DNA of 64,000 nucleotides from an uncultured Christensenella sp. (lineage in GTDB: Bacteria > Bacillota > Clostridia > Christensenellales > Borkfalkiaceae): the NCBI GenBank assembly GCA_910583545.1, contig CAJTXM010000005.1, positions 60,139 to 124,138 on the forward strand. The letters run 5' to 3'. This document shows positions 17,403 through 25,304 of this stretch, in pieces; the stretch's first letter is position 1; every line of letters begins with the position of its first letter. Below the pieces are notes generated by a model that ran no database searches, was not told the DNA's origin, and saw only the letters and a list, made by a program, of their open reading frames with translations. A program made the translations under genes and the position numbers.

Positions 17403-17924
17403 ATGAGAAATCCTATTGTTACTTTCGAAATGGAAAACGGAAAGATAATGAAAGCGGAGCTTTATCCTGATAAAGCTCCCAATACTGTCAATAATTTTAT
17501 AAGCCTTGTTTCAGACGGTTTCTATGACGGACTTATATTTCACCGCGTTATTTCTGGTTTTATGATTCAGGGCGGTGATCCGGCAGGTGTGGGCACCGGC
17601 GGTCCCGGTTATAATATTAAGGGCGAGTTTGCGATAAACGGATTTAAAGGAAACGACTTGAAGCATGAAAGAGGAGTACTTTCAATGGCTCGCGCTATGG
17701 CTCCCAACAGTGCGGGTTCGCAGTTTTTTATTATGCACAAAAATTCTTCTCATCTTGACGGACAGTATGCCGCTTTCGGAAAACTGACCGACGGATTTGA
17801 AGTGCTTGACGAAATTGCTTCTGTCAAAACCGACTGGAATGACAAACCTAAAATTCCGCAGGTAATGAGAAAAGTTACCGTTGAAACATTCGGAATAGAT
17901 TATCCGAAGCCCGTTAAAAACTGA
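17403..17924 (+). CDS. Peptidyl-prolyl cis-trans isomerase, cyclophilin type
   Basis: A cyclophilin that speeds proline isomerisation during protein folding. The core signature FHRVISGFMIQGGDP and GSQFFIMHKNSSHLDGQYAAFGKL are complete, including the active-site Arg in FHRV. It is 173 aa with no signal peptide, so it is likely cytosolic. The start at 17403 has a GAGGTG ribosome binding site overlapping the upstream stop region. Confidence 0.95.
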   Translation: MRNPIVTFEMENGKIMKAELYPDKAPNTVNNFISLVSDGFYDGLIFHRVISGFMIQGGDPAGVGTGGPGYNIKGEFAINGFKGNDLKHERGVLSMARAMAPNSAGSQFFIMHKNSSHLDGQYAAFGKLTDGFEVLDEIASVKTDWNDKPKIPQVMRKVTVETFGIDYPKPVKN

Positions 17925-17936
17925 TAAGGAGCCAAT

Positions 17937-19370
17937 ATGGATAATTCAGTCTATCAGAATCCGCTTATAACGAGATATGCAAGCAGGGAAATGTCAGAAA
18001 ACTTTTCGGACAAAAAACGTTTTACGCTCTGGCGGAAACTCTGGATAGCTCTTGCCGAAAGTCAAAGCGAGTTGGGGTTAAATATTTCCGATGCACAAAT
18101 TGAAGAAATGAAAAAATACGCCGAGTCTATTGATTTTGATTTGGCGCAAAAATATGAGAGGGAAGTGCGCCACGACGTAATGGCGCATATAAAAGCTTAC
18201 GGCGATCAGGCAAAACTGTCGGCGCCAATCATACATTTGGGCGCGACAAGCTGTTTCGTCGACTGTAATTCGGAATTAATAATTATCGATCACGCATTAA
18301 AAACTGTAAAAGCAAAACTTGTAAACGTTATTAAAAACTTGAAAGATTTTGCTTTAAAGTACAAAAATTTACCGACGCTTGGATTTACGCATCTTCAGCC
18401 TGCACAGCTTACAACCGTAGGCAAGCGCGCTGCGCTGTGGTTGCAGGATCTGACTATGGATTATCACGGCATAGTCAATCTTCAAAATAATTTTAAACTG
18501 CGCGGAGTCAAGGGGACAACGGGCACGCAGGCGAGCTTTTTGGATCTGTTCGAAGGTGACGGTCAAAAGGTTAAGGAACTCGAAAAAAAAGTTGTCAAAA
18601 AACTTGGGTATGAAAATGTATTCGGTGTTACGGGGCAGACTTATCCGAGAAAGTTTGATTATAACGTTCTGTGCGTCCTCTCGCAGATTGCGCAGAGCGC
18701 TTACAAGTTTTCAAATGATATCCGCATTTTGCAGAGCATGAAAGAAATTGAGGAGCCATTTGAAAAATCGCAGATAGGTTCTTCGGCAATGGCGTATAAG
18801 AGAAATCCTATGCGTTCGGAGAGAATCAGTTCGCTTTCAAGATATGTAATTTCATTGCCGGTAAACTGCGCGGTTACAGCAGGCAGCCAGTGGTTGGAGA
18901 GAACGCTCGACGATTCGGCAAACAGAAGAATCGTAAACGCGCAGGCATTCCTTGCAATAGACGGAATTCTTAATATCTATATGAACGTTACACAGGGGCT
19001 TGTCGTTTACGAGAACGTAATTTCAAAACATATTCAAGCTGAATTGCCGTTTATGGCTACCGAAAATATTTTGATGGAATGTGTCAAATCGGGCGGAAAC
19101 AGGCAGGAATTGCACGAAAGAATCCGCGTTTTATCTATGCAGGCGTCAGAAAACGTTAAGAAAAACGGTAAAGAGAATAATTTGATAGATTTAATAAAAC
19201 GTGACAATATGTTTGCTGCCGTCCGTGAAAAGCTCGACGATATTCTGGATACGAAAAAATTTATCGGCAGAGCACCTGAACAGGTTGTTGAATTTATCGG
19301 AGCCGAAGTCGATCCGATTTTGAAAGACAACATTAAACTTCTCGGTTTAAACGGCAATATGGACGTTTAA
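17937..19370 (+). CDS. purB: Adenylosuccinate lyase PurB
   Basis: PurB catalyses two beta-eliminations in purine synthesis, producing AICAR and AMP. The fumarase/lyase superfamily signature is seen as GSSAMAYKRNPMRSERI; HLGATSCFVDCNSELI and TLGFTHLQPAQLTTVGKR supply the other active-site regions. The length of 477 aa matches the longer family branch. An AAGGAG ribosome binding site lies seven bases before ATG 17937. Confidence 0.96.
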   Translation: MDNSVYQNPLITRYASREMSENFSDKKRFTLWRKLWIALAESQSELGLNISDAQIEEMKKYAESIDFDLAQKYEREVRHDVMAHIKAYGDQAKLSAPIIHLGATSCFVDCNSELIIIDHALKTVKAKLVNVIKNLKDFALKYKNLPTLGFTHLQPAQLTTVGKRAALWLQDLTMDYHGIVNLQNNFKLRGVKGTTGTQASFLDLFEGDGQKVKELEKKVVKKLGYENVFGVTGQTYPRKFDYNVLCVLSQIAQSAYKFSNDIRILQSMKEIEEPFEKSQIGSSAMAYKRNPMRSERISSLSRYVISLPVNCAVTAGSQWLERTLDDSANRRIVNAQAFLAIDGILNIYMNVTQGLVVYENVISKHIQAELPFMATENILMECVKSGGNRQELHERIRVLSMQASENVKKNGKENNLIDLIKRDNMFAAVREKLDDILDTKKFIGRAPEQVVEFIGAEVDPILKDNIKLLGLNGNMDV

Positions 19371-19406
19371 TGTAAAATATTTCGTGTAGGTCAGTATCGG
19401 CGACTG

Positions 19407-19440
19407 AAAAAAACAGTTCCGCAGATAAGCGAAACTGTTT
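19407..19440 (-). terminator. tRNA-Trp terminator
   Basis: On the minus strand a GC-containing hairpin with a six-base loop begins immediately after the tRNA CCA end and is followed by seven T residues (19407-19413). It could also act weakly on the plus strand behind purB. Confidence 0.8.
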
Positions 19441-19515
19441 TGGCAGGGGAGACACGATTCGAACATGCAACCGACGGTTTTGGAGACCGCGACTCTACCG
19501 TTGAGCTACTCCCCT
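19441..19515 (-). tRNA. tRNA-Trp (anticodon CCA)
   Basis: The minus strand folds into a complete cloverleaf of 75 bases: 7-bp acceptor stem AGGGGAG/CTCCCCT, D-arm GCTC-GAGT, anticodon stem GCGGT/ACCGT (first pair G-U) with loop CTCCAAA, giving anticodon CCA for tryptophan, and a T-arm with loop TTCGAAT. The discriminator is G and the 3' CCA is encoded. It has its own consensus promoter and terminator and lies alone between purB and the proC-like gene. Confidence 0.96.
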
Positions 19516-19535
19516 AAGTATTAAAATCGTTATTG

Positions 19536-19564
19536 ATTATATAATAATAAACTTTTTAAGTCAA
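19536..19564 (-). promoter_or_regulatory. Strong promoter of tRNA-Trp
   Basis: On the minus strand TTGACT (19559-19564) and TATAAT (19536-19541) are spaced 17 bp. The -10 sequence lies in a palindrome, ATTATATAAT (19536-19545), so it also offers a TATAAT on the plus strand, towards the proC-like gene. Confidence 0.8.
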
Positions 19565-19584
19565 CTGTTTTAGGAGTTATATTT

Positions 19585-20394
19585 ATGAAAAAACAATTCA
19601 AACTCGGTGTTATAGGTTATAATCTTATTACGCAGACGATCATAAAAGGCGCAGTTCTTTCAGATTTTCTGCACGAAAGAAAAATAGTAGTAGGTAATTG
19701 TCCCGAAAGCAGTTTGAAGGTTTTGGACGAACTCGGTGTTCTTTCGGTCAACGATTTGAAATACGTTGCGGAAAACAGCGAATATTTGATTATCGGGGTT
19801 AAGGCTCAGGATTTTGAAAATCTCGCAAAAAGTATCGGAGCGGTAAGACCGTCTAAAATAATTTGTGTTTCTGACGGATTGAAAAAGAACGACATCAAAA
19901 CGTTGCTTTCTGCAAGTTCCGCAAAAGTTGCAAGAGCGCTTGCTAATTTGCCATCTGCGATAGGCAGCGGAGTGGTCGCCGTAGATATGTCTGATTTTAA
20001 TTCGTCGTACGACGATATAGAATTTATTTCAAATCTGTTTGACTGTATAGGCACTATAGTAAGCGTAGATGAAAGCAAACTCTCCGCCGTATGCGGTCTT
20101 AGCGTCAACGGCGTAGCTTACGCGCTTATGTTTATCGACAGTTTAATCGACGCGGGGGTAAAACAGGGTTTGAAAAAAAGCGAAGCCAAGATGATTGCCG
20201 CGCAGACTTTACTTGGTTCTGCCGAAATGGTGAGCGAAGAAAAGTCTGTATCGGAATTAACTGTGCTTGCCTGCAAAAACAGTGGAACCGCATTGGAGGG
20301 TGTTAAGATACTTGAAGATAATAAATTTATGGAGATTATAGGCAACGCGGTGGAAAGCGGAGTTAAAAAACTTAACGAGCTCGATAAAAAATGA
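19585..20394 (+). CDS. Pyrroline-5-carboxylate reductase family protein, divergent
   Basis: The fold and length (269 aa) match ProC: N-terminal Rossmann domain, then the helical dimer domain with AYALMFIDSLIDAGVKQGL and AAQTLLGSAEMV, and the C-terminal family region KNSGTALEGVKIL. Two normally conserved points differ. The dinucleotide-binding loop, usually GxGNM, reads GYNLIT, and the usual GGTT reads SGTA. It may be a ProC with altered cofactor binding or a paralogue such as ComER. rnhA overlaps its stop codon by four bases. Confidence 0.75.
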   Translation: MKKQFKLGVIGYNLITQTIIKGAVLSDFLHERKIVVGNCPESSLKVLDELGVLSVNDLKYVAENSEYLIIGVKAQDFENLAKSIGAVRPSKIICVSDGLKKNDIKTLLSASSAKVARALANLPSAIGSGVVAVDMSDFNSSYDDIEFISNLFDCIGTIVSVDESKLSAVCGLSVNGVAYALMFIDSLIDAGVKQGLKKSEAKMIAAQTLLGSAEMVSEEKSVSELTVLACKNSGTALEGVKILEDNKFMEIIGNAVESGVKKLNELDKK

Positions 20395-20837
20395 AAAAGG
20401 TAACTATATATACGGACGGCGCGTGTTCCGGAAATCCTGGAATCGGGGGTTGGGGCGCGGTGCTTATTTACGGCGGACACGAAAAGCGAATTTACGCGGC
20501 AACGGAAAATACGACAAACAATAGAATGGAGCTGACAGCCGTTATCGAAGGACTTAAAAATCTGAAAGAACCTTGCGAGGCGGATGTATACAGCGATTCG
20601 GCATATACGGTAAACGCTTTTTTGAAGGGATGGATTGACGACTGGGCAAAATCGGGCTGGAAGAAATCGGACAGCAAGCCGCTTCTTAATGCCGATTTAT
20701 GGCAGGAACTGTATTCTTTATCCAAAACTCATAAATTGCATTTTATCAAAGTTAAGGGCCATTCTGACAACGAATATAATAATCTGTGCGACAAGCTGGC
20801 GACAGATGCAATAAAAAATTACAAATTGCAATTATAA
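20391..20837 (+). CDS. rnhA: Ribonuclease HI
   Basis: RNase HI cleaves RNA in RNA-DNA hybrids. The four catalytic acidic residues are present in TDGACSGNPG, RMEL, YSDSAY and NNLCDKLA. The basic protrusion helix region (WIDDWAKSGWKKSDSKPLLN) is that of the bacterial type. Length is 148 aa. It overlaps the proC-like gene in an ATGA junction, implying translational coupling. Confidence 0.97.
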   Translation: MKKVTIYTDGACSGNPGIGGWGAVLIYGGHEKRIYAATENTTNNRMELTAVIEGLKNLKEPCEADVYSDSAYTVNAFLKGWIDDWAKSGWKKSDSKPLLNADLWQELYSLSKTHKLHFIKVKGHSDNEYNNLCDKLATDAIKNYKLQL

Positions 20838-20878
20838 ATTTACGCTTTTTTATATATAATATATGTATAGGCGCGTAA

Positions 20879-21781
20879 ATGAAAAATTATCAGAAAGCAT
20901 TAAAACATACTGTGAATATCCTGGCGGCGGTACTTTTCGGTGCTGTTGCCTTTGTTTTTATTGCTTACGGCCTGGCGTATAAAAGTTTGCCTTTTATCGA
21001 CAGGCATTTTATGCTGTTGCTGTCTTTGTCGCTGGGTGTTACTTCCGCGCTGATATTGGTTTATTTAATTTTCTATATTTTAGATAAAAAAGCAGTTTAC
21101 AGACTGATTTTGTGCGTACTGATTTTTCTGTGTATAGCAGGTGCGGTATTTTTTGCAATCTGTGCTACAGGTATCATTAAGAAAATTACAAGCATAGAAG
21201 CGTTGAGGGATTATATTTCCGAATTCGGGAATATGGCGGTATTCTTATTTATTCTGTTCAGCTTCCTGCAAGTAATAATTTTGCCTGTACCGGGTTCGGT
21301 GACAGTAGCTGCCGGCGTGGCTCTTTTCGGTCCGTTGAAGTGCAGTATATTCAGTTTTATTGGCATAACTCTCGGTTCAATCGTGGCATTTGCAATTGGC
21401 AGAGTTGTTGGAGAAAAGGCTGTAAGATGGATAGTCGGCGAAGAAACGCTAAAAAAGTGGCTTCAAAAGCTGAAAGGTAAAGACTATCTGATATTATCAA
21501 TAATGTTTTTATTGCCGCTTTTTCCTGACGACGTGCTGTGCTTTGTCGCAGGACTGTCTTCTATGACCTGGACGTATTTTATCGTAATGATAGTAATAAC
21601 AAGAGTAACGTCGATACTTGCCACTTCCTATTCTGTTGGCTTGATTCCGCTGACTACCTGGTGGGGAATAATGATATGGCTGATAATCGGAGCTTTGGTT
21701 GTTGCGGCTTTCTGGGTAGTATGCAAATATTCGGATAAGATAGATGGTTTTATTAAAAATAAACTTAAAATAAAGAGATGA
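20879..21781 (+). CDS. TVP38/TMEM64 (VTT domain) membrane protein
   Basis: A 300-aa polytopic membrane protein. The first three hydrophobic segments (about residues 12-34, 41-64, 69-95) are lineage-specific. The VTT domain follows at about 105-280 with the family features VIILPVPGSVTVAAGVALFG, GSIVAFAIGR and LPLFPDDVLCFVAGL. Members of this group act in membrane lipid handling; the substrate here is unknown. The stop codon lies inside its own terminator stem. Confidence 0.82.
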   Translation: MKNYQKALKHTVNILAAVLFGAVAFVFIAYGLAYKSLPFIDRHFMLLLSLSLGVTSALILVYLIFYILDKKAVYRLILCVLIFLCIAGAVFFAICATGIIKKITSIEALRDYISEFGNMAVFLFILFSFLQVIILPVPGSVTVAAGVALFGPLKCSIFSFIGITLGSIVAFAIGRVVGEKAVRWIVGEETLKKWLQKLKGKDYLILSIMFLLPLFPDDVLCFVAGLSSMTWTYFIVMIVITRVTSILATSYSVGLIPLTTWWGIMIWLIIGALVVAAFWVVCKYSDKIDGFIKNKLKIKR

Positions 21782-21806
21782 TTCAACATCATCTCTTTAT
21801 TTTTTT
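21767..21806 (+). terminator. Terminator of the VTT gene
   Basis: A perfect 16-bp stem (21767-21782 with 21788-21803) has a TCAAC loop and ends in a run of T. The left arm includes the gene's stop codon. Confidence 0.88.
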
Positions 21807-21844
21807 GTAACTTAATATCATTTTTCAAATTTCAAATTTTTGAT

Positions 21845-21872
21845 TTGCTTTTGGCGGTTAATATGTTAAAAT
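21845..21872 (+). promoter_or_regulatory. Promoter of the Na+ pump decarboxylase cluster
   Basis: TTGCTT (21845-21850) and an extended -10, TGTTAAAAT (hexamer 21867-21872), are 16 bp apart. ATG 21908 follows with an AGGAG ribosome binding site. Confidence 0.6.
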
Positions 21873-21907
21873 GATATATGTAGAAATTTGGCATTCAGGA
21901 GAATTTT

Positions 21908-23284
21908 ATGGATAAAATACGCTTATTGCAACAGCGTAAACAAAATTTGCTTGAAGTCGGTAAAAAGGTAAGGCAGGATATATCTGCGCTTATAGACGAC
22001 AAAAGTTTTGTCGAGCTTTCGGCTTTCAGTTTCTCAAAAAACGATTTTTACGGTACGGATGAACAGGGTGAAGGGGTGGTCACAGGTTATGCAACGATCA
22101 ACGGTTTCCCATTCTATATTGTAGCGCAAAATTACGAAATTCTTTCAGGCGGTGTCAGTAAAGCAAATTGCGCTAAAATTTCAAGATGCCTTGACGAAGC
22201 TGAAAAAACCTCAACACCCGTAATTTATTTGCTGGCGTCGCAGGGCGTGCAGGTGGGAGAAGGTTTAGGTGTGATGGAGGGGCTTTCTTCTATAATTTTA
22301 AAGGCTTCGCGGTTAAAGGGAACGGTCAATCAATATCTTATAGTAAACGGCGAAGTTTACGGTTTTCTGTCTGTGTTGTCCGCAATTTGCGATTTTACTT
22401 ATTTTATCGATAAGAAAAGCGTATTGGCATCCAGCAGTCCTTTTGTTATTTCGGCGAAAAGCGGTAAAAACCTGTCAAAATTCGAAGTCGGCGGCGAAAA
22501 TGGCATTAAAAACGCAAATTTGGTTTCTTTCAGTGTTAAAAGCTTGGAAGAAGTTAAAAAAAGTATATTGTCAATAAACGAATTGCTTTCGGAAAGAATT
22601 ACGGATTGCGGTGATTTGAACTCGGCAATTCCCGAACTCGATAAAAAGACGGATTATAAGACGCTTTTAAAAATTTTCGATAAAGGAAGCGTTACCGAAG
22701 TCGGAAATTCTTTTTCACCCGAAATAAAGTGTCTGTTGGGCAGGATTGGCGGAATAGCGGTTGCCGTTACGGTCTTTGACGGTGATAATATATTTCTTAA
22801 CAGTCATAACGTAAGAAAAATCAGAGATTTTATTGAATTTGTTTGCTGTTATTCTTTGCCGTATATCACATTCTCGAACGTGCTCGGTATAGCGCCAGAT
22901 ATGGCGACCAATAATAGTTTGGTTCTGAAAGAAATTGCCGATTACGTTTCGATATTCGACTGTATCGATACTGCTAAAATTTCTGTTATCTATAAAAAAG
23001 CGATAGGGGCGGGATATTCACTGTTTGCTTCTAAAAGTATCGGTTTTGATTATACTTTTGCGTTTGCGAACGCTGAAATTTCACTGTTTGACAGTGAACA
23101 GGGCGTTGAAATAGAATTTTCGGATGAAAAAGCTGATAAACAAAAACTTGCGGAGCGTTATTTCAACGAAAAAGCTGATCCTATCAATTCGGCAAAGTAT
23201 GGCTATGTAGATAATATTATTCAACCGTCGCTTGTAAGACAGTATCTTATATCGTCTTTGCAAATGCTTTTGAAAAGAGGTTAA
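21908..23284 (+). CDS. MmdA-like carboxyltransferase, divergent
   Basis: The protein has two crotonase-fold halves like the carboxyltransferase subunits of methylmalonyl-CoA decarboxylase and propionyl-CoA carboxylase. It is 458 aa, shorter than the usual ~510. The first oxyanion region, normally SGGARIQEG, reads SQGVQVGEG; the second, normally YGGAYIAM, reads IGAGYSLF. The order around them (NAEISLFDSEQGVEI, then FNEKADPINSAKYGYVDNII) still fits the family. It is the first gene of a cluster with OadG-, biotin carrier-, OadB- and OadA-type subunits. The CoA ester used cannot be told from sequence. Confidence 0.75.
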   Translation: MDKIRLLQQRKQNLLEVGKKVRQDISALIDDKSFVELSAFSFSKNDFYGTDEQGEGVVTGYATINGFPFYIVAQNYEILSGGVSKANCAKISRCLDEAEKTSTPVIYLLASQGVQVGEGLGVMEGLSSIILKASRLKGTVNQYLIVNGEVYGFLSVLSAICDFTYFIDKKSVLASSSPFVISAKSGKNLSKFEVGGENGIKNANLVSFSVKSLEEVKKSILSINELLSERITDCGDLNSAIPELDKKTDYKTLLKIFDKGSVTEVGNSFSPEIKCLLGRIGGIAVAVTVFDGDNIFLNSHNVRKIRDFIEFVCCYSLPYITFSNVLGIAPDMATNNSLVLKEIADYVSIFDCIDTAKISVIYKKAIGAGYSLFASKSIGFDYTFAFANAEISLFDSEQGVEIEFSDEKADKQKLAERYFNEKADPINSAKYGYVDNIIQPSLVRQYLISSLQMLLKRG

Positions 23285-23287
23285 AAT

Positions 23288-23662
23288 ATGTCGTATTTGT
23301 TGCTTGATATAGTTGCACATGAAGACGGAAATTATTATTTCAGCGGCGGATTCGGAAGTTCTCTCGGTGAAGCTCTGATTTATGCGCTGATAGGTTTTTT
23401 GGTTGTTTTTTTAGGGATAGTACTTATAATTTTTATAATCTGGTTTATAGGTTTCATTCTCAGAAAAACCGATAATCTTGCGTTTTTGCAGAAGTTGCGT
23501 ATTAAAAAGCGGAAAAATTCTGTCGATAGTGTTGAGGCAATTGAGTCCGACGGCGAGGTTTCGGATGAAGTAAAAGTCGCGATAGTTTCTGCCATTATGG
23601 CGTATTACGGAACAGAAAAGCCCGAATGTGAATTCAGGGTTAAACGAATAAAGAAATTGTGA
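23288..23662 (+). CDS. OadG-like small membrane subunit of Na+ pump decarboxylase
   Basis: A 124-aa protein with one membrane helix (about residues 22-52, rich in Leu, Ile, Val and Phe) preceded by a short GGFGSSLGEA segment and followed by a charged tail. Size, single anchor and position between a carboxyltransferase and the biotin carrier match the gamma subunit, which holds the complex together. The acidic C-terminal part (VSDEVKVAIVSAIMAYYG) is typical of clostridial OadG-related proteins. Confidence 0.75.
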   Translation: MSYLLLDIVAHEDGNYYFSGGFGSSLGEALIYALIGFLVVFLGIVLIIFIIWFIGFILRKTDNLAFLQKLRIKKRKNSVDSVEAIESDGEVSDEVKVAIVSAIMAYYGTEKPECEFRVKRIKKL

Positions 23663-23669
23663 GGGTTAT

Positions 23670-24017
23670 ATGCGTAATTTTATTGTAACAATAGACGGTA
23701 AAAGTTATTCCGTCGGAGTGGAGGAAGTCGGCGAAAGTGAGAATGAAAACAGGGATATGCGCAAAACTCCTGTCGCCGGAGAGGCTAAGCCTAAGCTTTC
23801 CGCAGTGGGTCAAAATGTTTTGTCGCCTTTTCCGGGTATAATCAAAAATCTTTTGGTTGCCGACGGCTCGGTAGTCAAAAAAGATCAGGCTATTATCGTG
23901 CTTGAAGCAATGAAGATGGATAACGAAATTACTGCGCCTTGCGGCGGAAAAGTCACGTTCGGAGTTTCAAAAGGGGCTAATGTTGAAACAAACGCGGTAC
24001 TTGCCGTAATCGGTTAA
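23670..24017 (+). CDS. Biotin carboxyl carrier protein
   Basis: A 115-aa biotinyl-domain protein. The biotin-accepting lysine is K82 in VLEAMKMDNEI, and the lipoyl-like half repeats run from residue 48 to 115. The N-terminal 30 residues form a small strand-rich segment followed by a Pro/Ala/Lys linker. It should carry carboxyl groups between the carboxyltransferases and the OadB-type membrane subunit encoded next. Confidence 0.94.
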   Translation: MRNFIVTIDGKSYSVGVEEVGESENENRDMRKTPVAGEAKPKLSAVGQNVLSPFPGIIKNLLVADGSVVKKDQAIIVLEAMKMDNEITAPCGGKVTFGVSKGANVETNAVLAVIG

Positions 24018-24028
24018 TCGGAGGGGAT

Positions 24029-25291
24029 ATGCAACAAAGTTTGCTTATAAACTTCGGCAATATATTCGGAAATTTATACCAGTCGATGGGGTTCGTGCAG
24101 GGTAATTGGCAGAATTACGTGATGCTGATTATTTCGTTTATTCTGATGTATCTTGCCGTAGTTAAAAAATTTGAACCGATGCTTCTGCTGCCGATAGCGT
24201 TCGGAATGTTTCTTATAAACATTCCGGGAGCAGAAAGCGTTTTGTGGGGAAAATATCCGACTGATCCCGAAACAAACGAAGTTTTGAAAGGTTACGACGA
24301 TGTCACGGACAGGGGACTGTTATGGTATTTGTATTTCGGTGTCGATAAGGTAATTTATCCGCCTTTGATTTTTTTGGGGATAGGGGCAATGACTGATTTC
24401 GGTCCGTTAATAGCAAATCCCAAAAGTATGCTGATAGGCGCAGGTGCTCAACTCGGAGTTTTCGTTGCGTTCGTTCTTGCGATTGCTCTCGGATTCTCGG
24501 TAGCCGCAGCGGCATCAATTGCGATTATCGGCGGAGCGGACGGTCCGACAGCAATAATGACAACCTCGATTCTTGCAGAAAATTTTATTCCTGCAATTGC
24601 GATAGCGGCATATTCGTATATGGCGCTTATTCCTATAATACAAAAACCTTTAATGCGTTGGCTTACAACGGAAAAAGAGCGAAAAATCAGAATGAAACCG
24701 CTTCGTCAGGTAAGCAAGCTTGAAAAGATACTGTTTCCGCTTGTCGTTACTCTTGTAATGGGGATCATACTTCCGCAATCGATTGCGCTTCTCGGAATGT
24801 TAATGCTCGGCAATCTTTTCAAGGAATCGGGCGTTGTGGACAGACTTTCATCTCAGGCGCAGAACGGCTTAATGAATACTATAACGATTTTTCTCGGCAT
24901 TGCTGTCGGTTGTAAGGCAAAAGGTGAAATATTTTTAAGCCTTGATACGTTAAAAATAATCGGATTGGGTCTGTTTGCTTTCGTTATCGGAACGATAGGC
25001 GGTCTGCTCGTAGCTAAAATTATGTGCAAAATTACAAAAGGACAGATAAATCCTTTAATAGGTTCGGCTGGCGTTTCAGCTGTACCTATGGCCGCGCGCA
25101 TATCAGAGGACGTGGGCAGGGAGTACGATCCGCAGAATCATCTTTTGATGCACGCGATGGGACCCAACGTTGCGGGTGTAATCGGTTCTGCAATAGCGGC
25201 AGGCATTCTTCTTGCTTGTTTTACTCCTTACGTTGACGGAACGGCAACGGCGGAAGCCGTAACTTCGGCAATTAATTCTATAATAGCTTAA
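24029..25291 (+). CDS. Na+-transporting decarboxylase beta subunit
   Basis: This integral membrane subunit decarboxylates carboxybiotin and exports Na+. It has about ten hydrophobic segments and the signature IIGGADGPTAIMTTS with the conserved Asp, plus SAGVSAVPMAAR and HAMGPNVAGVIGSAIAAG near the end, the regions known to bind Na+ and biotin. The length of 420 aa is normal for this subunit. It lies between the biotin carrier and the OadA-type gene with 11- and 13-bp gaps. Confidence 0.94.
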   Translation: MQQSLLINFGNIFGNLYQSMGFVQGNWQNYVMLIISFILMYLAVVKKFEPMLLLPIAFGMFLINIPGAESVLWGKYPTDPETNEVLKGYDDVTDRGLLWYLYFGVDKVIYPPLIFLGIGAMTDFGPLIANPKSMLIGAGAQLGVFVAFVLAIALGFSVAAAASIAIIGGADGPTAIMTTSILAENFIPAIAIAAYSYMALIPIIQKPLMRWLTTEKERKIRMKPLRQVSKLEKILFPLVVTLVMGIILPQSIALLGMLMLGNLFKESGVVDRLSSQAQNGLMNTITIFLGIAVGCKAKGEIFLSLDTLKIIGLGLFAFVIGTIGGLLVAKIMCKITKGQINPLIGSAGVSAVPMAARISEDVGREYDPQNHLLMHAMGPNVAGVIGSAIAAGILLACFTPYVDGTATAEAVTSAINSIIA

Positions 25292-25304
25292 TTTTTGGTG
25301 TTGT

